Positions 9,747 through 18,863 of a DNA stretch of 38,773 nt are shown piece by piece. The notes under the pieces are model-generated. The model saw only the letters and a program-made list of their open reading frames with translations. It ran no database searches and was not told the DNA's origin. The DNA lies in assembly GCF_000281045.1 (NCBI RefSeq), contig NW_008246083.1:88148-126920 (forward strand), in the 5' to 3' direction. Numbering within the stretch: position 1 is the first letter of the stretch; each line of letters opens with the position of its first letter. Position numbers and translations under genes: made by a program. This stretch comes from Saprolegnia diclina VS20 (Eukaryota > Oomycota > Saprolegniomycetes > Saprolegniales > Saprolegniaceae).

Positions 9747-9896
9747 AAAAGCAATGACAATGTTGTCGACACTCATATTGCGTAGTTATTAGCTACCAAT
9801 CGAGATCGCCACACTAGTTGCCGTTGCAACGAGACGTCGTGGTCATTTTGGCAGTCGAAATGGATGCATATGTGTGCTTTCGAGCTTCTTAGCAAC
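9747..9896 (+). repeat. Diverged direct copy of the SURF1 3' end and flank
   Basis: This segment matches 10959-11080 in the same orientation, including the shared block gttgcaacgagacgtcgt and cattttggcagtcgaaatgg. The right copy contains the SURF1 stop codon and last codons; the left copy has small differences, including an 8-nt insertion and loss of the equivalent stop. It reads as a partial tandem duplication whose copies are now about 1.06 kb apart. Confidence 0.85.
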
Positions 9897-10045
9897 CATT
9901 GGAAGGTCATGTGCAAGGGAATAAATAAATTTGAACAATCACGTCAACTATTGTCATGCAAAAAGTGTTCCCATACTGTAGTTGCCCCCGCCAGTGCCCC
10001 TGGTGCTCTCGGAGCGTGCAGGTGTTTGCCTCGAACGTGCATTTC

Positions 10046-10547
10046 ATTGGCTATTTTGTTGTGAATTTCGACCAATCGTGTGCGCGTGAGATTCCATCGC
10101 CTGGCACTCGCTCGTGGGAGGCCATGCGATCGACCAAATTGCGTTTCGAAATGGAATCGCTCCAACTTGGCTGGGTGATAGAGCGCGCTTTGGAGAGCAC
10201 GAAATGCTACGCCACGTCGACGTGTAAGCCATATAACAAGAGTTAGGAGTCGGAGTCTTAATCGTGGCAGACGCCACTTTTATCACCTGACATACCACCA
10301 ATAAAAAGTGTAAATCTGGTATATGCCATAATTAATATCGTGGTCCATAACTAGTGCTGCACGGCTTGCACGTCAACATAATGTAGCATGTCGTGACCTC
10401 CAAAGCGCGCTCTATCACCCAGCCAAGTTTGAGCGATTCCATTTCGAAACGCAATTTGGTCGATCGCATGCCCTCCCACGAGCGAGTACCAGGCGATGGA
10501 ATCTCACGCGCACACGATTGATCGAAATTCACAACAAAAGAGCCAAT
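10046..10547. mobile_element. Inverted-repeat (foldback/MITE-like) element
   Basis: Left arm 10046-10230 and right arm 10363-10547 are reverse complements over 185 bp at roughly 90% identity, separated by a 132-bp loop. The ends read attggct...agccaat. No transposase, clear target-site duplication or known family is visible, so mobile origin is an inference. If transcribed, the arms would form a long hairpin. Similarity to a specific DNA transposon family could not be tested. Confidence 0.6.
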
Positions 10548-10958
10548 CAAAAGGCTTTATCCAAAACGTCCGGTTGATTCAATTTTCGTATCTGGGGCAG
10601 GCGCGATATGGTATCGTATACACTTTGTCATTGTCATTGAATAAAAACTGACCGCGTCATCTATTGCTAGAATAGAAACAAATCCATCAGCATTGCTGTT
10701 CTGGACCTCTAGGATGGCTTGGAACCTCAAGCGTTAAATTACGCGGCGTCGCGGCAACCATTCGCCAGCACGTCGACACCGCCAAAAAGGCAAGTGGCAA
10801 ACCGCTCGTGAAGAGACGGGACGGCATGTGCCTCAGCACACGATTGCACTCACAAGCCGCTCGAGTTTTATCACCCGGACGTGAATGACCGACTAACTTC
10901 ATTGGCGAGGCGCTATGCTTCTCTGATCCGATGTGCGTTCTCGACGCTCCGAATCGTA

Positions 10959-11080
10959 AAAAGCAATGGCAATGTTGTCTACACTGAAGTTATCTACGAT
11001 CGCTACGCTAGTTGTCGTTGCAACGAGACGTCGTGACCATTTTGGCAGTCGAAATGGATGCTTTAGAGCTTCTTGGCGAC
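10959..11080 (+). repeat. Right copy of the direct repeat, overlapping the SURF1 3' end
   Basis: Partner of 9747-9896. It spans the SURF1 downstream flank, the stop codon (11063-11065) and the last codons, so the duplicated unit originated from SURF1. Confidence 0.85.
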
Positions 11081-12242
11081 CTTCTTGGCGACGGCCGTCG
11101 AGCGAAACCGGTAAAAGACCATGCCAGTGCCCATGAGGGCCAACGAAAACCTACAAGAACTTACGGCGCCAGCATCGACCACGAGGATACCGTACCAGAT
11201 GCCCGCGTACATGGCGTGCTTCCACGGCGTCATGTAGAACTCGAGGTACTGGTCCTTGTGCTTCTTGACAAGCTCTTGCGCGCTCTTGGCTGTCGTCAGT
11301 ACGTCGTTGAACTCTTCGAGGAGAATCGGCGTGTACTCGGTCTTGCCCATCATGGCGTGCGCGAGCTCGGGCTGGTTGAGCCAGAAAAAGTGGCGCTTCT
11401 TCGGCTCGTTGGGCGGCGAAAAGGTCTTTTCCTATCAAGCCGATGCATCCGTTGCGGCATATGCCATTTTCAAGAGAATGCAGAGAAGGCGACGAACCTC
11501 TTCGCCTTGGACCATGACACCCACGAGCTGCACCTTCGCAGGAGCAGCCTCGACCTGGGGCGGGCGCGACGTTGTCAACGCCATGTGCTTCTCCATTTCG
11601 TCTTTCGGCAGCCAACCGCGGTTGACAATCACAGACGTCCTATGCTCAATCATGATGGTATGCGCTGCGAGCGACGGTATTATGTACCCGTTCGCACGCT
11701 CAAAGAGGTCGTAGATGAAGCCACCGGACGACACCTTACCCTTGCTTTCCGACATGTCGATGGGCGGCGACCGCGGGTCTATTCGTAGCTATATAAGCAC
11801 CTTGTTTGCATCAGGTTGTACTACAGAGATAGAACGTCTTGCCCGGCACGAAATGGCCCTCGACAGCCAGCTGCCGGTGCTCCAGCTCGGCGCTATTCGC
11901 TGCATGAGCCACCTCTCTAGCATAGCCAAGACGATCGTACTTGACGTTTTCCGCAGAGATGTCCCGCGGGAGTGGTACGGGCGCTTCTTGCAGGCGCTGG
12001 CGGCGCGTCTCGATGAGGTCGACCTTCCAAAAGTACCGGTTGCTCTACGCCATGGTTGCACGAGCCGTTGCTGCATCCCATGCGCCGTCGCGCTGCTGTA
12101 CCTGCCACACGCCCATGCTGGCCGTGCCGGCGACGATGCTCGAGAAGATCCCGATGCCAAGCAATTGACCGCGCTGCATGTCCTTCCTTCTTCGCCTTTG
12201 GAATTCGTTTGAAGCGTGTTTCTGCAAAACGGCAAACGCCAC
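11063..12242 (-). CDS. SURF1: SURF1-family cytochrome c oxidase assembly protein
   Basis: Six exons: 12102-12242, 11941-12044, 11825-11892, 11498-11778, 11196-11431 and 11063-11150 (305 residues; introns 45-66 nt). SURF1 proteins are inner mitochondrial membrane factors needed for early assembly of complex IV. The family layout is complete. A first membrane helix (LLGIGIFSSIVAGTASM) runs into GVWQ, then RYFWKVDLIETRR. Next come HRQLAVEGHFVPGKTFYL and YPRS, the GYIIPSL segment and VIVNRGWLP. FSPPNEPKKRHFFWLNQPEL and a second helix (HAMYAGIWFSLALMGTGMVF) follow, ending in a basic tail. The N-terminus is rich in Arg/Lys with few acids, as a mitochondrial presequence would be. Intron 4 carries an 18-nt match to the promoter E-box block. 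It is divergent from the cNMP-binding gene across 309 bp. Confidence 0.92.
11456..11473. promoter_or_regulatory. E-box palindrome block inside SURF1 intron 4
   Basis: GGCATATGCCATTTTCAA is identical to 12263-12280 just upstream of the SURF1 start codon. Here it lies within the 66-nt fourth intron. It could be an intronic regulatory site or chance reuse of the palindrome. Confidence 0.4.
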
Positions 12243-12551
12243 CTTGAATACGCGTTATATGTGGCATATGCCATTTTCAACCAGACTGTATTCGGCATAT
12301 CCCGCGCTGCAGTTGTCTTATTCGACGCCATCACGCATGCCTCTCGGCCTGCAGCCTTTTCGCTGTTAGGTAGATGGGGTACATAGACCGCATACGCTTT
12401 GCAAATGCAGACAGACCAAGGAAAATACGAATTCTTATTTCTCTAGAGACCGACGAACATCCGGCATGAGAGCGAGGTGCCGCAGGACATGCCGAATTTA
12501 GTGGAATCTATTTTTAGCACTGATTCGCCAAAAATCAGATATCAGAGAGTG
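12243..12551. promoter_or_regulatory. Bidirectional promoter region, SURF1 / cNMP-binding gene
   Basis: These 309 bp separate two divergent start codons. An E-box palindrome GGCATATGCC sits at 12263-12272, 21-30 bp upstream of the SURF1 ATG, with a related half (cggcatatcccg) at 12293-12304. The sequence tgccgaatttag at 12490-12501 recurs at 21633-21644 upstream of DCTN4, suggesting a shared core-promoter element. An in-frame ATG at 12477 would extend the right-hand gene by 25 residues. Confidence 0.5.
12263..12272. promoter_or_regulatory. E-box palindrome GGCATATGCC upstream of SURF1
   Basis: A perfect 10-bp palindrome with CATATG core, 21 bp upstream of the SURF1 start codon. The same decamer occurs 81 bp upstream of the DCTN4 start. 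Confidence 0.45.
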
Positions 12552-15500
12552 ATGCAAGCGATATTGCCGTCGCTGCCCGAGTCGGCGCCGCACGATGGCT
12601 CGCTTCTCGCGAGGAAGAAGCCGCCGCAGAGTGCCCGCAGCATTCTTCTGCGCTCCAAGGTGGAGCCGCGCACGTCGCGAAGCACGGCGCGCCGAGGCAA
12701 CACCCGCCCCACGCCCGCGTCCAACATCTGGTCACACGTGGTGCGGGTGGCCGTGCAGAAGAAGAAGCGCGAGCCAACGCCAAGTACAGAGAGTAATGCA
12801 TCCTCTTGATATCGTGCTGCTCTCGCTGATGGCAATGCTGCCAGGCGACAACGATGGTGACGCGCTCTCGTCGGCGAGTGTGGCCACGAAAGAGCTCACG
12901 TCGCTCGCAACACTGCTCAAGTCGTCGCGGCTACGAAAGTTCAAAGGCAAGTCCAAGGCGCGCCCCGACCTCGAGCCGTCCAACGCGATGCGGCAGTGGG
13001 CGCTGCCGATCCATACGCAGCCCACCACTGCCGCGCAAGAGAAGGAAGACCACCCGGACATCAGCGACGACAACGACGTAGGTCGCATCAACCGGCAAGA
13101 CACCATGTCTGAATTGGTAGCTCGGCGAGCTGGCGCGGCGCAAGCAAGATGCGCTCACGGCCAACCACGGGCGCAACTTGATCCTGGACGAAGCGTGCCG
13201 CGCTGCGTTCACAAAGGACGCGGAGAACCGATCGCACCTCGAACTCCAATCGCTCAAAACGTGGTTTCTCAAAACGAAGCTCAAAACGTGCACTGATTTT
13301 GAGGCTTTGCAGCCCCTCGAGGTCGGCCAACTTCGGAAACAACGCCATCTTATTGTTGAGAATGGTAGCTGACACTACTCTGCCGGCGTATGAAGCTCGC
13401 CACGTACTACCCCAACGAAGTCGTCTTCAAGCAGGTAGCGTGTTACAACGCGCTCTGTAGTCCATACTACATGGGTGCTAGGGCGACGATGGCGATGCGC
13501 TCTACATTATCTTTTCCGGCATGATCCTGAACGCATGTAGAATTTGTCATATAGAAAAACAACTAGGGTCCGTGGACGTGCGCGTGAGCCAAAAAATTGG
13601 CGGCGAAGTAATCGAAGTTGTCGTGTGCGAACTGCACAAAGGTGATTTAGCCAATTCCACCAGAACATGTTGAACTATTGCATTTGGAAGGCGACTTTTT
13701 TGGCGAGCGAAGCCTCTTGCGCGACGAGCCACGCGCCGGTAAACCATGTCCGAGGTCAACTCCATTTTCAAACGGCAACTAGCGACGGTTGTCACCAAGA
13801 CAATGACTGAACTCGTGTCCATCTGCCGCGAAGACTACAACGTCATGCTCAAGCAAGACCAGCAGGACTTTATTGATCGTGGAAAAGTCGCGCCTGCGAT
13901 CGCCGCGGCGGTGCGACGAGTAGCATGCCCACTGTGTCTTTAATGGCACCATGTTTAGTCGTCCAACAGCCACGAGACGTACGTGCGCATTTTGCGCAAG
14001 AAGCCCAACTTGCGCACGAAAGCGGACGTCGCCCTCCTCACAACGTACATCGAGACCATCAAGTTCTTCCGCGCGCTCCCAAAAGCATTCCTGCGCGAAC
14101 TCTGCAGCGTCATTGAGCTCGTGACGGTCGGACCCAACACGACCATCTTCCGCGAGGGCGAGGTCGGCAAGCTCTTTTACGTCATCATGACGGGGTCGGT
14201 CGACGTCAAAGTCAACTCGGTCGACCGGCGTGGCGGGAAAGGCCAAATGAAGCTCATCAACCTCAGCGAAGGCGCGCACTTTGGCGAGCTCGCGCTCATG
14301 AAAGGTACGCACTCGTTCATGGACTCGAGACTACGCTGTCTAGCCAACGGGCTCCGCTCGGCAACGGTCGTCACGACCCAGCTGTGTGAGCTGCTCATCA
14401 TTGCCGAACACGACTACAACAACATTTTGCGCAAATTGCAAAAGGAAGACATGTCCAAGCGTCTCGAGCTCCTGGATAAAATTCCCATGTTTCAAAGCGT
14501 CGAGTGGACCAACGAGCTCCTCGAAGAGATCTGCTATGTGCTCGTCGAGCAACGGTTTCCCGCCGGCTCGACGCTGTACGCCCAAGGTTCGAAAAAGTTC
14601 GATGGGTATCATCTTGGACATTGATTGTCCAATATAGGGGACAAGGCGATGCAAATGTACTTTGTGACGCGCGGCGAGTGCGTCCTCACGCGCACGGTGG
14701 TCGACCCCAAGACGCAAGTGGCGCACGAAACGACCATTGAGCGCTTGGGCCCCTTCAACGTCGTTGGCGACGATGCGTACGTCCACTTGTAGTTAGTTAG
14801 TCCATTTATGGTGTATATCTAGCGCAACGGGTACCAACTTTAACGAAGTCATTTACCGCGCAGATACGGTCACGGCGACGACACCGATTGATGTACCACC
14901 TTGTCACGTCCATAGACTGTATATGCGTCCTCGCGTGTAGGCGCTCGTGCTTACTAAATACGACGTCTTCAACCGCCTTTCACGGGGCGCGCGCGAGACG
15001 CTCTGGAGCCACACGCGTGCACACAAGGCCGCCATGGTGGTCATGGACCAGCTCTACAAGTCGCTCAAGTGGAAGGCCTACACGAAGCATGTGTTGGCCA
15101 CCGAAGTTGATGGGCAAAAGTTGGCGCGGCGTCTTCGCCACCGCCCCGCGCCGTCGCTCGACCCCATCGCGGTACTTAGGACCGATTGAGTGACAAGGAC
15201 GCAAGAGATATTGAGTAGATGCGACCCAAGATGTCACTTCTCGAAAGCAACGATTTGCTGCTCGTGACGCCGCCAACGTCGAGCCCGTCGTCGGCCATGA
15301 CTCTCGCCAAGTACACGACGCAGTACAATCCCGACATCACCACCGAAGACCGCGACCACGTCATGGCGCTGGCGAATGCCACCGAGTGTGCGGAACGCGC
15401 GGCGCGCGCGGCAGATGGCAACCCTGCCGAGTACTTGCGCTATTTGCACGACAATGGTAGTAGTGTCCTTCAAACCATACACGAGCGGTGTGCGTAGGCG

Positions 15501-17118
15501 AGACGCCCAACGACGCCGTCAAAAGCATCATCAGTGAGAAGGACTACTTCTCCGAGCACTACATCTTTTCGATGACGACGCCGCCGCTGACGCCACGACC
15601 GCCGCCGGCCAAGAAGCCTCTGCATGCTGCCCGTGCGTCGCGCGCCAACCTCGGCGTTCCCCGTGCACCGGTGCTGCTCGAGTTTGCCCCCAAGATTGTG
15701 GTCATCAACGTCGCCCACCAACGTCTCTTATTCTGTGACGAGACTTGTCGCTACTGACCATGATGGTGCTGCGTAGAGCTCCAGCCGGTCGCGCCCCACC
15801 CAGCGTTTCGACTCGCGGGGATGTTCGCGTCGAAAGAAGCCGCCGAGACCGCAGCCAACGCCATCGAAGAGTACGAGGCCAAGCACGTGCGAAATGGCTT
15901 CAAGGCCGAGCGAGCGATCGGGTACTACACCATCGACACGGGCAAGTATGTGCTCGTGCCGTCGACGCTTGAGTGCCTCCTCTCGCCGTACTACTGCGAC
16001 CAAGCGCTGCATGGCATCATCGACGAGCACACAGACTGGAATTACTGGCGCTCGACGCGTACTGTCGTATCGTACATAGTGTAGATTGTGCTGACGTCGG
16101 GGGTAGGCGCCAAGCACTGCGCGTCCCGGCCCGTCACGGCAGACGCAATTCAAAAACTGCTGCACGACGCGTGTGGGCACGTGAGCCAAGTGGCCGCCAA
16201 GAAGAGCCAGCGACCTTCGGTAGCCAACCTTGCACTGTGTGATGCTATGCTGCGCGACGACTAGTCGGTGGCGCGTTCGGTGCATTTGCACGACATTGTC
16301 GACTACCACATCCCAATCGAGCTCCGCGACGGCGGCAGCTTTGCCTGCGTGAGCATCGTGCTCGTCGCCAAGGAAACGACCGAGCCCGTCCTCGCGGTGC
16401 ACGGCTGCTTTCGCACCGAAGCCGACGCGCTGTCGTTCGCCGAGCGCGGGTACCGTTTCGTGGTTGAAAGATTGATACAGACATGGACGTAGCAAGATTC
16501 CGCAGCTCGTCGATAGTGCCATGCTGTGTGTGGTGCCCATGTACGAGTGGGTATTTTTCGATGACGCGGCCGAGTGGTGTGTCTCGCTGCGCAAGTCGCG
16601 CGACCGCCAGCTCGGTTTCGACGCGCTCAAGAAGCAAGTCGCTTCGCACCACGCGCACGGCGTCGCGGCGCTGCCCGAGGTGCCGCACCCGGTATACGTC
16701 CGGCGTCCTGCTGCATATGAGCGAGCGACAAAGCGTAGGTGCCAACGTGGGTCCAGGAAAAGGAGCAAGCGACCAAGATCCACCAACTCGTGTGCGTCCA
16801 TCTCGGTCTGCGCCTGCCCGAGGCGGATATAGCCAACGACGACGAGGGCTACACGTACGACGACGACACAACGACGCTGCTGGTGTCACAGAATGCGTCG
16901 CATGCAATAGGCCCAAGATCAACTCGGTGCTGGATCAAAAGCTGGATGCGCTGCGGGACATCCTCACGGCCCAGCACGCGCGGTCGGCCAACATGACGCT
17001 GAGCAAAGTCCAGAAAATGCAGAAAATGAGCAACCTCATCAAAGCCAAGGCGGGGTTGGCCAAGGACACTGCCTCCACGGACACCGACGTCGCGTCAACG
17101 ACGACGGCGCCCAACTAA
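12552..17118 (+). CDS. Multi-domain protein with three cyclic-nucleotide-binding domains
   Basis: A 21-exon model gives 1,207 residues. Exons: 12552-12792, 12845-13077, 13121-13321, 13369-13434, 13482-13518, 13567-13641, 13691-13738, 13783-13910, 13959-14304, 14344-14586, 14638-14776, 14823-14892, 14941-15171, 15219-15456, 15498-15722, 15777-16058, 16107-16219, 16265-16449, 16493-16691, 16739-16854, 16911-17118. cNMP domain 1 (about 200-325) has an intact phosphate-binding cassette, FGERSLLRDEPRAAT. Domain 2 (about 375-500) has FGELALM and LRSATVV. Domain 3 (about 515-630) lacks the cassette Glu and Arg, so it probably does not bind. The C-terminal half has no kinase or channel; it carries two similar modules (FRLAGMFASKEAAETAA...YVLVP and LAVHGCFRTEADALSFA...YEWVFF) of unknown function, then a coiled helix. 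The intron after 13518 uses a GC donor. Exon 8 could end at 13919 instead. It is probably a cAMP/cGMP effector; the exact role is unknown. Confidence 0.85.
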
Positions 17119-17216
17119 GAACAGTACTAAGACCTGCTCTAAGAGCAACACTAAGAAGAGCTCCAAGAACAACACTGAGAACAGCACTACGGACTGCGTT
17201 AGGACCAGCTCCAAGT
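17117..17216. repeat. Degenerate 12-nt minisatellite in the 3' region of the cNMP-binding gene
   Basis: About eight units of the type aagaacagcact / aagagcaacact follow the stop codon directly. Read in the frame starting at 17117 they encode K-N-S-T-like quartets and end at a stop codon near 17217. The region between the two convergent genes (17119-17384) contains nothing else recognisable. Confidence 0.75.
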
Positions 17217-17384
17217 AAGAACTTGTCGATAGCAATTATGCATCAAGGATTACTCCTTGTCATGAGGACACCAGGATGCTGTTCGAGCGGCGACCGTAGA
17301 TCAAGGTCATGGGGACGATGTACGAGGTCGTCTCTGATAAGCGAACTGAGGCGCTCTGTCCTTGATGAGGGTCTGCGTGATGAG

Positions 17385-18353
17385 TTAGTGTTGGGCCCAG
17401 GGCGCCGAGCGAAAGAGGCGACGAAGTGTCACGCGGACTTGGTTGTGCCACTTGTGGGAGGTTGTGTGGGCGAGCATGCACTGGCGCACTGTCCACCTGC
17501 GCCACGCCTTCTCCAGCGCCGTGTCCTCGTCCGCGACCAGTTCTCGCAGCGCGGCCATCCGATGCGCGTGAAGCGCCTCAGTCTCGGCCCACGCGTCGTC
17601 CATGGCGTCGGCGGCGCAGCCCGCCGCCCAGAGCAGTCCATACCGGTCGGAAAGGGGGAGTGGGCCAAGGGTATCTCGTGGGCCGCGCGTCGAGACGTAC
17701 TCGACGCGCACGTGTGTGTGGTGATAGGCCATGCCGAGCGACGGGCCGTCGGCCTGCGTGGGCACCGTGCAGCCGCCCAGCGTCCGCGGAAACTCGTATA
17801 TGGTCGCGGTCGAGAAGGCAACGCGCGTCGTCCGCCGGCGCAGAAAGCGCAGCTTTGTCCGTGGGATCGTGCGGTCCGGCTTCAAGATGCGCTTCACGAC
17901 CAGCTGGTTCTCAGTCGAGGAGGCAGGTACCACCGTGCCACTATGGCTGCTCGCCAAGGCGGCGGCCACGCAGTCGGCAAGCTCAGACGCGCTGCGGCGC
18001 CAGACCTCGGCGTGGCGTGGCACCCAGTCGTCGTCGTCGTCGTCCTTCTCGTCGTCCGTTTTGGTCGCGCCATCCACTTTGTAGGTTCTGTCGAGCTTGG
18101 TTCCACGGGCGTCCTCCGACTCGACCTCGGACAAGCTCGGGAGCAGCAGCGCAAAGCTCGAGTCGCTCACCGACGACCACGCCGAGAGCAGCGTCCCGTG
18201 CGGCGTCCGCGGCGAGAGACTCGCATCCGACGCCGTGTCGACCGTGGGCGCAAAGGACACGACGCGGTCGCTCCGCGTCTTGACGAGCTTGTCTGCGTCG
18301 AAGACGTCCTCGCCGAACGAGACTCGGGCCTCGGCCCACGCCAGCGTCTCCAT
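17385..18353 (-). CDS. CSRNP N-terminal-like nuclear protein
   Basis: Single exon, 322 residues from ATG 18353. The one recognisable feature is VAFSTATIYEFPR (178-190) with GGCTVPTQADGPSLGM (193-208) and a following HH. It parallels the animal cysteine/serine-rich nuclear protein (AXUD1/CSRNP) signature VxFxxVTVFYFPR...SVPxxGGxTLGMxxxH. Animal CSRNPs are nuclear transcription regulators. The Cys-rich part of animal CSRNPs is missing here. The N-terminal half is acidic and Ser-rich (DDEKDDDDDDW at 100-110); a basic LRRRTTR precedes the motif. The C-terminal 70 residues are helical, with Trp and Arg (EKAWRRWTVRQ). The family link rests on one motif and is moderate. It is convergent with the cNMP-binding gene. 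Confidence 0.6.
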   Translation of the reverse strand: METLAWAEARVSFGEDVFDADKLVKTRSDRVVSFAPTVDTASDASLSPRTPHGTLLSAWSSVSDSSFALLLPSLSEVESEDARGTKLDRTYKVDGATKTDDEKDDDDDDWVPRHAEVWRRSASELADCVAAALASSHSGTVVPASSTENQLVVKRILKPDRTIPRTKLRFLRRRTTRVAFSTATIYEFPRTLGGCTVPTQADGPSLGMAYHHTHVRVEYVSTRGPRDTLGPLPLSDRYGLLWAAGCAADAMDDAWAETEALHAHRMAALRELVADEDTALEKAWRRWTVRQCMLAHTTSHKWHNQVRVTLRRLFRSAPWAQH

Positions 18354-18863
18354 CTCGGTCCTTGGTGTAGAATTGGCAAATACGGCCTGTAAAAGCTCGC
18401 AGCTTCAGATAGTGTTTGGTCCAAAAGACATATCGACGATCGCGAGACGGTCACCACCAAGTTTGGCTCGTTCCTCTTGGAAGGAGCGTCTCGTCCAGCG
18501 TGATTTGTCGCTGCACGGTAGGCTCGTCATGTACAGTACATTAGTCCAAGCATAACAACGATGACTCAGAGTGACATCAAGTCGATGCTATCACCTGAGA
18601 CAGGAACATGTGGAGCGCAGCTCTCGCCGAAGTTGCACGAGCTTGGAGCGCAGCTCTCGCCGAAGTTGCACGAGCTTGGAGCTCGGAGCGCTGCTGACGT
18701 CCCTTGTGTTACGTGGCAGCACTGGACGGTGTACTTGGTTCGCTCCTCGACGAACTGCTGGGTTGAAACAAGAGGTGACGCGAGAACAAAGGTCATCTTT
18801 ATTGCAACAAAAATAACGTCTCGTCTCGGTCTCATTCCCTTTGGTGGTTGCTTGTCTTCCTCC
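18354..18863. other. Gap between CSRNP-like start and PABP stop
   Basis: About 510 bp with both flanking genes on the minus strand, so it holds the PABP 3' UTR and the CSRNP-like promoter. It contains a 33-nt tandem duplication at 18612-18677. No gene was recognised; a long plus-strand frame starting here is a shadow of PABP. Confidence 0.6.
18612..18677. repeat. 33-nt tandem duplication
   Basis: Two identical adjacent 33-nt copies (18612-18644 and 18645-18677), each beginning ggagcgcagctctcgccgaa. They lie about 190 bp downstream of the PABP stop codon, within or after its 3' UTR. Confidence 0.95.

Larger units (their letters stand above)
9639..11062. other. Repeat-rich intergenic region
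   Basis: This 1.4-kb gap between the CENP-B-like gene and the SURF1 stop holds no supportable gene. It contains a 185-bp inverted repeat (10046-10547) nested between two direct repeats (9747-9896 and 10959-11080), the second of which overlaps the SURF1 3' end. The short frames inside the inverted repeat arms are not matched to any family. Confidence 0.75.

Noticed and set aside
9747-11080. The direct repeats as long terminal repeats of a retroelement
   Set aside because: One copy is the coding 3' end of SURF1, no element-type coding sequence or typical termini lie between, and the repeats are only about 120-150 bp.
11640-11700. A 48-nt in-frame GT-AG segment inside SURF1 exon 4 as an intron
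   Set aside because: Keeping it preserves the family segment GYIIPSL...VIVNRGWLP, which fits SURF1 better than the spliced form.
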